DNA of 64,000 bases from NCBI RefSeq assembly GCF_026212465.1, contig NC_080056.1, positions 18,637,830-18,701,829 of the forward strand. Reading direction: 5' to 3'. This document shows, piece after piece, positions 55,014 to 64,000 of the stretch. Within the stretch, counting starts at the first letter, position 1, and each line of letters opens with the position of its first letter. The stretch is from Amaranthus tricolor. Its lineage: Eukaryota > Streptophyta > Magnoliopsida > Caryophyllales > Amaranthaceae. Position numbers and translations under genes: made by a program. A model generated the notes under the pieces. That model was not told the DNA's origin and did no database searches. It saw only the letters and a list, made by a program, of their open reading frames with translations.

Positions 55014-56180
55014 TTTTAGAAATACAAAGAGATGGTCGAATGCAACAAGAGGGGGGGTGAATTGTTGTGTATTAAGCTTAAGATTTTTGACTGTAATTTT
55101 GAGGAATTATAACAATAAAATAAAACTTAAACTTAAAGTGAAAAAGATAAAAGGAGACAAAGATTTTACGTGGAAACCTTCTTAACCTAATAAGAAGGAA
55201 AAATCACGACCCTCCGGGATTTCAAAATTCTTACTATGTTTTAGGCAATCAATTACAATCACATAAAACAATTTGCTTCACTTGAAGCTTCTCTATTCTA
55301 GGCCTATTTCTCTTTCTCCTTCTCTTTCTCTTCTAATTTTCACGCTTCACTTGAAGCTTCTCTAATCCCCTAGACTTCCCTTAAGTCTAGTTACAACAAA
55401 ACACTCAATTACCCTTACAAGGCCAAATTCTCAAGAAGATAAAAATTAAATAGTTGCTTTAAGAAAAATATAATAAATTAAGTGGCATGAAATAGCTGAA
55501 AATATTTTTCTTAATTGATCTCCCTTATTGGATACTCTTGGATACCAAACTAGTTTAGGCGTAGTTCCTCCTATTTATAATAAGAACAGCCGTAACTTTC
55601 TTTTTCAAAATAACTTTACTTGTTCCTAAAGCAAAAGATAGTGGAGAACCAGAAATAGAACCGGTTACTATTTGCTAAAAATAGGAGACGGTTCCTTCAA
55701 ACTAAAAATAGCATAGGAGTTCAATGAAGATCCTAAATAAAAGGAGACATTTTCTCAATAAAGAATAAGTCTTAGGTTATTTTTAGATGACTAAAAATAG
55801 TTTTGCCAACCAACTTATTAAAAAATTAAGCAACTAATTTAACTATTAACCGTTACATCAACTTAAAAACAGAAAATAAATTATTTGCAGTTTTCAGCCG
55901 ATGTCTTCTCCAGACTTGCAATGTAGGAACAGTGTACTATCTCTATTTACAACTTTCGTCAAATTGCCAACTTTGGGAACAGTAGACCGTTTGTCTACTT
56001 TTAACATCCTAAGCAATTATCTAACTTCTTGGATATTTATGACACATACAACTTCCACAAACCAAGTCATAGGCTTCATCAACGATTTTAACAAAATCGA
56101 ATATTTACCTACAAAACAATCTCTAAAACATGTTTGTTTATTTAAAAGTGAAGTCATCATCAAAACCTAAGAGGCCAACA
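55014..56180 (-). repeat. 5' LTR of the Sirevirus-like element
   Basis: On the minus strand the LTR opens at 56180 with TGTTGGCCTCTTAGG, the usual start in this lineage, and ends just before the primer-binding site with TTGTATTTCTAAAA, which departs from the expected terminal CA. It is about 1.17 kb long. The outer boundary is inferred from the TG start and from the point where MULE coding sequence resumes; no second LTR is available for comparison. Confidence 0.7.
55571..55580 (-). promoter_or_regulatory. TATA box of the Sirevirus-like LTR
   Basis: Minus strand TTATAAATAG followed by GAGG, about 600 bp into the LTR. It is the best core-promoter candidate for the element. Confidence 0.55.
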
Positions 56181-56816
56181 TATCGTGTGGTACATTTTAA
56201 CACTGGGACAATTTATGAAGTTGTGTATGATGCACAAACATTGTATGTTGATTGCTCTTGTAAGTTATTCAAAAGAGTAGGAGTCTTATGTAAGCATGCA
56301 TTATGGGTTTTGCATGCAAAAGGCGTTAAATATATAACAGAACCTTACATATTGTAAAGGTGGACAAAAGACGCTAGCAAAACACCTTTCTATGATATTG
56401 ATGGCACATTATTGGATGGTAATAATGCTATGGAATCTTGAAAAGGGGTTTTTAAAGATTTTTGGAATGAGGTACATCAATGCATTAGTTTGGCAGAAGA
56501 TGATGAGGACGATTTGGTTGAACTTTTGCACAAAATAATGTTGTATTCAGCTGAGCTTTTAGCAAAAAAGAATCGTGGGGTTAAGAAGACAAAACGTCAA
56601 GAGTTAGAAAAGTTTTTGGGTTGTGAAGCTCCTAAAACAATTACAATTCAAAACCCTAAACAATCTTCAAACAAAGGCAAGAGGAAAGAAAAAGATCCAA
56701 AACAAAAGGATACTGAAGATGAAGAAGAGCAAAGGGTGACCAAGAAAAGACAATGTAAAACTTGTGGCAAAGTTGCAGGTCACAATAGTCGTACGTGTCC
56801 ACATAAGAAAAAATAA
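56181..56816 (+). pseudogene. FAR1-type MULE transposase, SWIM zinc finger and C-terminus
   Basis: This is the continuation of the transposase interrupted at 47165. TYRVVHFNTGTIYEVV leads into the SWIM zinc finger, CSCKLFKRVGVLCKHALW (CxC then CxH), the protein- and DNA-interaction domain of this family. A premature TAA at 56355-56357 precedes RWTKDASKTPF, and a TGA follows near 56440; both are in the same frame. The frame then stays open from 56445 to 56816: an acidic stretch, a lysine-rich region and a final zinc knuckle, CKTCGKVAGHNSRTCP. About 30 residues expected between the two halves are missing. The region 56817-57286 after the stop holds no gene I can support. Confidence 0.9.
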
Positions 56817-57286
56817 GTAAGTATAATATGATATAAAAAGTGTTACCTCTTGAATTTTATGTTGGTACTTTCTTTGATAAATAGTGATACTTTCATTACT
56901 AAACGTTTCTGTTTCAACATTTAGACATTTAACATATATATTTTGTTCACTGAATCTTGCAGGTGACTTGTTTATGAAATACAATGGTAAATGATTGAAA
57001 TCCCTACTTCAGAAGAACAATTATATTTAGAGTTGTGTAGCAATTGCAGAGTGTAAACTAATTTCTGATTGATTCTCTAGAGAATTAGTCTAATCATTAG
57101 TATTAGTAGTATGTAGATTACTTTCTTTTTATTTTAACATTAGTAGGTTGTATTTTATGAAGAGGATAATTGCCTTTAGACTAATCTCTGGTTATTTTAA
57201 CATTGTAATTGTTAGAATTAGTTATAAGTAGACTAATTTATTTTTAATGTCATTATCATTCAATTTATCACAAATATTGTGTTGAA

Positions 57287-57760
57287 GGCATCACATTTTT
57301 TGTTGAAAAGCATCACCATTTTATGTGGAAAGCATCACACGTTTAAAAAATTTAACACAAAATATATGAAATGGTAGTGTATCATGTATTGTATGAAAGC
57401 ATCACGTTTATAAAAAGAATATAATAAGAAAAAACAGTTCAATGTAAACTTCTTACAAAAAATTTATATGAAATGGTAGTGTATCATGTATTGTATTTTG
57501 TGTTGAATAAATCTAACACGTTTGATTTAGAAAGCATCAAAGTTTTTGTAAAAAGTAACACAATTTGAAGTAGAAAGCATCATACAAACAAAACATCACA
57601 GTTTTATACAAAAGCATCACACGTCAACACAATTGTTTTCGTGTTGATGATGTTAACTTGAATATTGTTGAGATTATCATTCATAATAATATTTTGTTGA
57701 ATTCTCACAGTTTTGTGTTGAAAGCATAAAGGTTCTATGTTGAAAGCATCACACATGGAA
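57287..57760 (+). repeat. Dispersed AAAGCATCAC motif cluster in the MULE
   Basis: AAAGCATCAC or a one-base variant occurs about ten times, for example near 57289, 57309, 57329, 57397, 57532, 57570, 57613 and 57743, at irregular spacing. Another copy stands alone near 59214, next to the satellite junction. AAAAGTAACAC near 57548 is the reverse complement of the GTGTTACTTTT word that recurs in the MULE introns. There is no coding potential. Binding sites for the transposase are one explanation. Confidence 0.6.
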
Positions 57761-57771
57761 TCAAAACAAAC

Positions 57772-59199
57772 TCAAATTTTCTTTTTTCCTCTCTTCTTGG
57801 CAGTCAACTTCGGTGCTGGTGAAGGTGTTTTCTCAAGATCTAATATTCCCATGTCAGAGCTTGGTAAGTCGATGTCGGATGTTTGTTTTTTAACCACTCT
57901 TATCCTGTCCATAATCTCATCAATCTCCTCCATCACTTTTGGGTTTGAATACCATTGTGATAGTGTTGGAGAGTTTGATGATTGTCCGACATCTTGTGCT
58001 TGATTGCCTTTTGCCTTTAACTTCAACAATTTCGATATATGATGTTGAGTAACAATTTCCATGTTCCTCTTCATCTTGCTAACTTCCTCCATAAGCTCCT
58101 TAATAAAAATAATATATTAAGAAAAAACAGTCAATTTAAACTTCTTACAAAAAATTTATATAAAATGTTTTACTTTATAGACAAAAAACAGCTACTTTAT
58201 ATTTTAAAATGTGCTACTGGTTGTTTTTATAAAAAATTAAATGTTAAAAATAATATTACTTACATCACCAGCTGTATCATGAATTTCTTGATCTGAAGAT
58301 GCCAACAAGCCATCCGGAATAGGGATCTTGAGATACATCCCATTTTCTTTTAGCTCCACCTTATCATCATGCGATTTTTTTCTTAATTTCTTTGAAACTG
58401 GGTATGTGTCTCCATCGAAATCACCCAGTCCAAAGGATCTAGCCTTCAACTCAAGTTGTGCCCTTTTTTTCAAAGTCTCATAAGTCCAATGTTGGATTAA
58501 AGGCAACCTTGATGATGGAAAAATACCTAGAGAGCTAACTCGATGGTAAAAGCAAATTTCTAATATGGCTAGACATGAAGGAATATTTTTCAAATTTTTT
58601 TTTCGGCATCTCTCCAAGCCATTTCTAAACTTATCAAACACTAAACCACACCAGTTAAGATTTTTTATCTCATTAACATCAACCAATGGTTTAAACAAAC
58701 TATGATCAATAGTTCGGTGTGAATTGGGAGCAAAAATTGTAATAAAAGCATACATTACAAAAAACCTTTTAAAATCATCGCCTCCATCAGTTAACTCCAA
58801 CAACATTTTGGAAAGTAGTTATTCAGCAGATATATCCTTAGCCCCAACACAATCTAGTTTTTGTTGCCACTCCTCAAATAAATCATACAAACCTTTTGAA
58901 TTAGTTTGTTTAATAACATCATTAACAGTTAACGGCAAGCCAAAAATATCGTAGACATCATACTCAGTTACAGTGTACTTGCAGTTTTGATTGATTATGA
59001 AAACTGAAGTACTGACATCATATTGGTTCATAAAGTACTTAGCCATACCATGATAAGACATCTTAATTCTCAACAAAAGCAATCCTTCAAAACCATTTTC
59101 TTTCACAACACTTTGTTTATCATTCAATTTATCACACAAACAAATCATTTGAGAAGGAGATGACAACATATGAAGTTGACCTTCTCTCCTGTAACCCAT
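57772..59199 (-). pseudogene. Second MULE gene, convergent to the transposase (Ulp1-MULE-type N-terminal domain)
   Basis: Minus-strand gene in two exons: 59199-58264 and 58098-57772, joined by a 165-bp intron with GTAAGT donor and TTAAG acceptor, phase 0. Exon 1 has KENGFEGLLLLRIKMSYHGM, then YTVTEYDVYDIFGLPLTV, then VDVNEIKNLNWCGLVFD and CLAILEICFYHRV. From memory these match the uncharacterised plant proteins that accompany Ulp1-type MULEs; the peptidase domain itself is absent. One in-frame TAA near 58816 separates SAE from LLSKMLLELTDGG. Exon 2 starts ELMEEVSKMKRNME, likely a short coiled coil, and ends in a lysine-rich tail. The first ATG is at 59199, and the frame extends only one codon further before non-coding sequence, so the N-terminus may be lost at the satellite junction. 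Function unknown. Confidence 0.62.
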
Positions 59200-59227
59200 C
59201 AAAATTGTATAAACAAAGCATCACATT

Positions 59228-60718
59228 GAAGTAATTTTATGGATTTTTATGCTTTTTTGGCACTTTCACACATAAAGTACCTAAAACCTGGTTTGTTTTG
59301 CACGAAAGTTGGCACACCACACTATTCGGTATATATTATTGTGTTGAAGTGGTTAGAATTGAAAATCTTTTTCATATGTTAGAAATTACGTGCTAAGTTG
59401 CGATTTTATGAGTTTTAAGCTTTTTTGGCACTTTCGCGCATAAAGTAGCTCAAACTTGGTTTATTTTGCACAAAACATGGCACACAACACTATTTGGTAT
59501 ATATTATTGTGTTGAAGTAGTTATAATTGAAAATCATATACATATTCTAGAAATTATGTGCTAAGTTGCGATTTTATGGTTTTTCATGCTTTTTTGGCGC
59601 TTTCGCGCATAAAGTAGCTTAAACTTGGTTTAATTTGCACGAAACTTGGCACACAACACTATTTGGTATATATTATTGTATGGAAGTGGTTAGAATTTAA
59701 AATCATAGTTATATGCTAGAAATTAAGTGTTAAGTTGCAATGTAATGGGTTTTTAAGCTTTTTTGGCACTTTCGCGCATAAAGTAGCTCAAAGTTGGGTT
59801 ATTTTGCACGAAACTTGGCACACAATAGTATTAGGTGTATATTATTATGTTGAAGTGGTTAGAATTGAAAATCATATTCATATGCTCCAAATTACGTGCT
59901 AAGTTGCGATTTTATGGGTTTTTAGGCTTTTTTGGCGCTTTCGCGCATAAAGTATCTCAAACTTAGTTTGTTTTGCATGAAACTTGACTAACAACACTAT
60001 TGCGTAAATATAATTGTGTTAAAGTGGTTAGAATTGAAAATTATATTCATATACTAGAAATTACTTGCTATGTTCCGATTTTATGGGATTTTATGCTTTT
60101 TTTGCACTTTCGCGCATAAAGTAGCTCAAACATGGTTTGTTTTACAAAGAAACTTGGCACACTACACTAATTGGTATATATTATTGTGTTGAAGTGGTTA
60201 GAATGAAAATCATTTTCATATGCTACAAATTACGTGCTAAGTTGCGTTTTTTTGGGTTTTTAAGCTTTTTTGGCAGTTGGCGCATAAAATAGCTCAAACC
60301 AGGTTTGATTTGCACGAAACTTAGCACACGACACTATTTGCTATATATTATTGTGTTGAAGTGGTTAGCAGTGATAAACATAGTCACATGCTAAAAATTA
60401 CGTGTTAAGTTACGATTTTATTGGTTTTTAAGCTTTTTTGGCACTTTCGCGCATAAAGTAGCTCAAACTTGGTTTGTTTTCCACGAATATTTGCACACAA
60501 CACTATTTGGTAAATATTATTGTTTTGAAGTGGTTAGAATTGATAATCACAGTCGCATGCTAAAAATTATGTGCTATGTAGCGATTTTATGGATTTTTAT
60601 GCTTTTTGGCACTTTCGCGCATAAAGCACCTCAAACTTGGTTTGTTTTGCACGAAACATGGCACACCACACTATTTGTTATATATTATTGTATTGAAGTG
60701 GTTAGAATTGAAAATCTT
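59228..60718 (-). repeat. 169-bp satellite in reverse orientation
   Basis: About nine monomers read on the minus strand. The reverse landmark CATAAAGTAGCTCAAAC recurs near 59271, 59440, 59609, 59778, 59946, 60116, 60287, 60456 and 60622. These monomers share variants with the next block (GCGCGAAAGTGCC, AACCCATAAAATCG) that are rare or absent in the left array, so they form a separate subfamily. They differ strongly from each other. Confidence 0.93.
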
Positions 60719-60800
60719 GTTTGAAAGTTAATAAGAGGTTGAATACTCTCTAGAGGGGGGGGAGGCAGGTGAATAGAGAGTTTGGGCTATTTAAAATATA
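60719..60800. other. Non-satellite spacer between inverted satellite blocks
   Basis: An 82-bp segment with a GAGGGGGGGGAGG tract and GGTGAATAGAGAG. It resembles in layout the GAGGGGGGGTGAATT region near the end of the LTR at 55014-56180, so it could be a scrap of an LTR. Satellite orientation switches across it. Confidence 0.5.
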
Positions 60801-61855
60801 AAATTGTAATATAGCACGTAATTTTTAGCAGGTGACGGTGATTATAAATTCTAACCACTTCAACACAATTACATATACTATATAGTGTTGTATGTAAAGT
60901 GTAGTGCAAAACAAACCAAGTTTGAGCTACTTTATGCGCCAAAGTGTTAAAAAAGCTTTAAAACCCATAAAATCGCAACTTAGCATGTAATTTCTAGCAT
61001 ATGACTATGATTTTCAATTCTAAATACTTCCACACAATAATATGTACAAAATAGTGTTGTGTGCCACGTTTCGTGCAAAACAAACCAAGTTTGAAATACT
61101 TTATGCGCGGAAGTGCAAAAAAAGATTAAAAACCCGTAAAATCGCAACTTATCACGTAATTTCTTGCATATGACTATGATTTTCTATTCTAACCACTTCA
61201 ACACAATAACATATACCAAATTGTGTTGTGTGCAAAGTTTCGTGCAAAAAAAAACAAGTTTGAGCTATATTATGCGCAAAAGTGCCAAAAAAGCATAAAA
61301 ACCCATTAAACCGCAAATTAGCACGTAATTTCAAGCATATGAATATGATTTTCAATTCTAACCACTTCAACACAATAATATATACCAAATAGTGGTTTGT
61401 GCCAAGTTTTGTGCAAAACAAACCAAGTTTGAGCTATTTTATGCGCGAAAGTGCCAAAAAAACTTAAAAACCCATAAAATCCAACTTAACACGTAATTTT
61501 TAGCATGAGACTATGATTATCAATTCTAACCACTTCAACACAATAATATATACCAAATAGTGTTGTGTGCCAATTTTCGTGCAAAACAAACCAAGTTTGA
61601 GCTACTTTATGCGCGAAACTGCCAAAAAAGCTTAAAAACCCATAAAACGCAACTTAACACATAATTTCTAGCATATGACTATGATTTTCAATTCTAAGCA
61701 CTTCAACACAATAATATATACCAAATAGTGTTGTGTGCCATGTTTCGTGCAAATCAAACCAAGTTTGAGCTACTTTATGCGCGAAAGTGCCAAAAAAATA
61801 TAAAAACCCATAAAATCACAATTTAGCACGTAATTTCTATCATATTGAATAAGAT
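60801..61855 (+). repeat. 169-bp satellite, right-hand forward block
   Basis: About six monomers with the landmark TTTGAGCTACTTTATGCGC near 60930, 61092, 61259, 61430, 61600 and 61768. They carry the GCGCGAAAGTGCC and AACCCATAAAATC variants. The block stops inside a monomer at TTTCTATCATAT, where the third copia element begins. Confidence 0.93.
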
Positions 61856-62084
61856 CAAATGGTGGTAAAATAGAAGATAAAAATGTGATTCGAAAAGTAT
61901 TAAGAGTCTCTCCCAAAAAAATAAAATTATTACCACGAGTCCACGACAATAGATTAGGTTAACAAGAAAATTTTATCTCAATTAAGTATACCCGAACTAA
62001 TGCGATCACTACTTGCACATGAAATAGATTAAAAAGATTTAACAAAAAACCAGTAGAAGCTCATTTCAAGCTAATTTAAAATTT

Positions 62085-63228
62085 TCTAATGATGAAAATA
62101 AAAATGGTCATTGTAAAAATTATGAAAAAGGACAAACATCAACTAATCGTAGCAAGGGGAGAGGAAATTTTAAAAATTAAGGGAGTCGAGTAAATAATCA
62201 AACTGACCTTTATTTTAAATTATGTAAGAAAACTAACCACAACACTAATGATTGTCACCTTGTCGGTATAAACGCAAGAGGTATAAAAAAACACACTCAT
62301 CTCGAAAAACATTGTTGGTATCGACAAAAAGAAGAATCAAACTATTCCGAAAACAATAATTCCGGAGAACAAATATTTTACAGTGGATTAAATATGCACA
62401 AGAAAAAGTAAGTGACATGTGGTACATTGATAGTGGTTGTTCAAATCAGGCAATAAAAATTATTTTGTCACTTTTGAGGAAAATGTTAAAACACACATTA
62501 CACCTGGCGACGGTAAAAAAGAAGATGTCGCCGGAAAAGGGACAATTGTCGTTAAACCAAAAAATGGCTCATCAAAATTAATTAATGAAGTTTTCTATGT
62601 TCTTGGACATACACAAAATTTATTAAGTGTAGGCCAATTAATTAAAAAAGATATATGGTTAAATTTGAGAATAATAAATGTCAAATTTATGATAAAAATA
62701 AGGGTCAGATAATAACAACTGTTGCGATGGCTCCCAACCAAATATTCCTATTAAAAATGCCATTTGAAGAAAAATTGGCTTTAAGCTCAATAAATGATGA
62801 AACCACCTTATGGCATTTGAGATTCGGGCATCTAAATCTGAAGAGTCTAAAACTATTAAAACAAAAAGAAATGGTTATTGGACTACCATCAATAAAAAAA
62901 TGAAAGAAAAATTTGCGAAAGCTGTATATATAGCAAGATGCACACAGATTGTCATTTCCTACCGCATCTTGGAGGACCAAGGCTCATCTAGAACATGTTC
63001 ATGCAGATATTTGGGGTCCTACCAAAAATCCGTCTCTTGGCGGAAAAAAAATATTTTCTTTTGTTCGTAGATGACTACTCCCGCATGATGTAGATATATT
63101 TCCTGGACAAAAAATCAGAAGCTTTTTCGCAATTCATGCAATTCAAAGCACTCACAAAAAATCAAAGTGGGCATTCTCTTAAGATTCTTAGAACGGATCG
63201 TGGCGAAGAATTTACAAGCAAAAAATTC
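62085..63228 (+). pseudogene. copia gag-protease-integrase remnant, left part
   Basis: Gag tail: NDENKNGHCKNYEKGQT, then a zinc-knuckle-like CKKTNHNTNDC, with HLEKHCWYRQKEE about 20 residues later, spaced wider than usual for this family. The protease motif around 62420 is split by a frameshift: WYIDSGCSN in one frame, then KNYFVTFEE. LINEVFYVLGHTQNLLSVGQL follows, then another frameshift near 62655. The pre-integrase motif LWHLRFGHLNLKSLKLLKQ is intact. Stops follow near 62900, and integrase words appear out of phase: DIWGPTKNPSLGGKK, VDDYSRM, FLDKKSEAFSQF, ILRTDRGEEFTSKKF. The element clearly differs from the other two copia copies. Confidence 0.85.
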
Positions 63229-63571
63229 ACAAAAATAGTGGTTGGGAAGGTTATAGTAGCAAAAGCCATTGGAATTTTTATTTTATACATTGGTAAAATC
63301 TGTTTTGTTATTAATAGACCAGAAGGCGAAAACGATAACTTAAAGAAATAAAATGGATTAGTTATTCATCAAAGTTTCAATTATTCAATTTCTAGAGTTA
63401 AACGGGGATATATAGCTCAAAGACGCAAAAGAAAAATTCGTTTATTTGTATCAAGCTTTCGCGGGGCTCATTCAAGACTTACTCAACCATTGCTCAACAG
63501 AAAATAAGAGCTTTGGTTTCGGCTCATCGGGATAGAGACAGGCAAAAGAGAGATTTTCGGCGTTTGTGGAG
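63229..63571 (+). pseudogene. rpl20: Plastid-derived insertion with partial rpl20
   Basis: The nuclear retrotransposon text is interrupted by about 340 bp that encode the start of plastid ribosomal protein L20: [18 protein letters not shown] and [12 protein letters not shown] (63392-63480), then after a frameshift near 63490 [11 protein letters not shown] and [10 protein letters not shown] to 63568. The natural start codon has changed: the usual ATGACTAGAG context reads TTTCTAGAG. The upstream 160 bp are presumably plastid sequence 5' of rpl20, but I did not recognise a gene in them. Integrase sequence resumes immediately after. It is a nuclear plastid DNA fragment, not a working gene. Confidence 0.82.
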
Positions 63572-64000
63572 AAGAATGGAATTAAAAGAGAACATACAGC
63601 AAGGCGTACACCTCAACAAAATGGTGTCACAGAAAGGACGCACTATAGGAGAAATGGCCAGCAGCATGATGCAGGGAAAACATCTACCCAAAAGATACTG
63701 GGCCGAAGTTGTTCACACGGCAATATATATTCTCAATAGATCTCCTAAAAAAGCAGTTAAGGGTTTAACACCATATGAAGCTTTGGAAACAAGAGAAAAC
63801 CAAGAGTAAAGCATCTCAAAGGGTTCGGATGCGTAGCTTATTTCTATATCCCGAAGGAGAATCGGGAAAAGCACGATGAGAAGGGAGAAAAATGCATATT
63901 CATTGGATACAGTCATGAAACAAAAGGATATCGCCTCTAGTAGCCTGAATCTAAAGAATTAATTATCTCTCGAGACGTAATTTTCAACGAAGCAACCGAA
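63572..64000 (+). pseudogene. copia integrase remnant, right part
   Basis: Continues the integrase after the plastid insertion: [16 protein letters not shown] (changed by a frameshift), then [18 protein letters not shown] and [22 protein letters not shown], a stop near 63808, then HLKGFGC and CIFIGYSHETKGYRL, another stop, and VIFNEATE at the window edge. This is the end of integrase just before the reverse transcriptase. Confidence 0.88.

Larger units (their letters stand above)
47166..56180 (-). mobile_element. Sirevirus-like Ty1-copia element nested in the MULE transposase
   Basis: Read on the minus strand: 5' LTR (56180 to about 55014), primer-binding site, gag, protease-integrase, reverse transcriptase-RNase H in one gag-pol frame, an extra downstream gene and a polypurine tract. 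That gene order with the extra gene, and IYVNDIIFG in place of IYVDDIIFG, point to the Sirevirus (SIRE/Maximus) lineage. A matching 3' LTR is missing: only about 240 bp separate the polypurine tract from MULE sequence and they do not resemble the 5' LTR. The coding frame is interrupted by at least seven stops and one frameshift. Confidence 0.9.
61856..64000 (+). mobile_element. Ty1-copia element, third copy, decayed and cut by the window edge
   Basis: Gag, protease and integrase remains run on the plus strand to the end of the window. The left end starts within gag next to satellite, so no 5' LTR is seen. Integrase is interrupted by a plastid-derived insertion at about 63229-63571. Many stops and frameshifts are present. 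The reverse transcriptase would lie beyond position 64000. Confidence 0.87.

Noticed and set aside
55901..56170. Plus-strand open frame of 89 codons just before the MULE C-terminus
   Set aside because: It lies within the minus-strand 5' LTR; no protein similarity recognised.
60491..60724. Plus-strand 77-codon frame in the right block
   Set aside because: Part of reversed satellite, same artefact as on the left.

Overview
The window is nuclear DNA of a flowering plant, most likely a eudicot; I cannot name the species. The evidence is an AT-rich satellite with a nucleosome-sized monomer, Ty1-copia retrotransposons, a FAR1/FHY3-type Mutator-like transposon (MULE), a Stowaway-like MITE, a fragment of plastid rpl20 and one plant-type peroxisomal sarcosine oxidase gene. 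That oxidase gene (39700-40959, minus strand) is the only intact, non-transposon protein gene I can support.

Region by region: (1) 1-34898 is a continuous array of an approximately 169-bp satellite in one orientation. Its left half (about 362-18229) is organised into nearly identical higher-order repeats: a basic 16-monomer unit of about 2.70 kb and a composite 26-monomer unit of about 4.40 kb. It contains a 100-N assembly gap. Its right half (18230-34898) is diverged, with local duplications (1014 bp twice; about 2.9 kb twice) and two long TA tracts. (2) 34899 to about 38215 is a dead Ty1-copia element cut at its left side by the satellite and keeping its 3' LTR. (3) 38216-44057 is low-copy sequence with the sarcosine oxidase gene, a MITE, a cluster of GCGACAA-like motifs and a 120-bp TA tract. 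(4) 44058-59227 is the remains of a large FAR1-type MULE: triplicated short exons, a broken transposase (44796-47165, resuming 56181-56816) and a convergent second gene (57772-59199). An approximately 9-kb Sirevirus-like copia element on the minus strand (about 47166-56180) splits the transposase. (5) 59228-60718 is the same satellite in reverse orientation, then an 82-bp spacer, then satellite in forward orientation to 61855. (6) 61856-64000 is a third, decayed copia element on the plus strand whose integrase is interrupted by about 340 bp that includes plastid rpl20; it runs off the window.

There is no operon-like cooperation here. The logic is one of invasion, nesting and decay around a satellite block, with homogenised young satellite on one side and old satellite plus transposon wreckage on the other. 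The size, higher-order structure and helically phased A-tracts of the satellite would fit a centromeric or pericentromeric or other heterochromatic array, but the sequence alone does not prove centromere function. Coordinates of repeat and transposon edges are read by eye and can be off by tens of bases.
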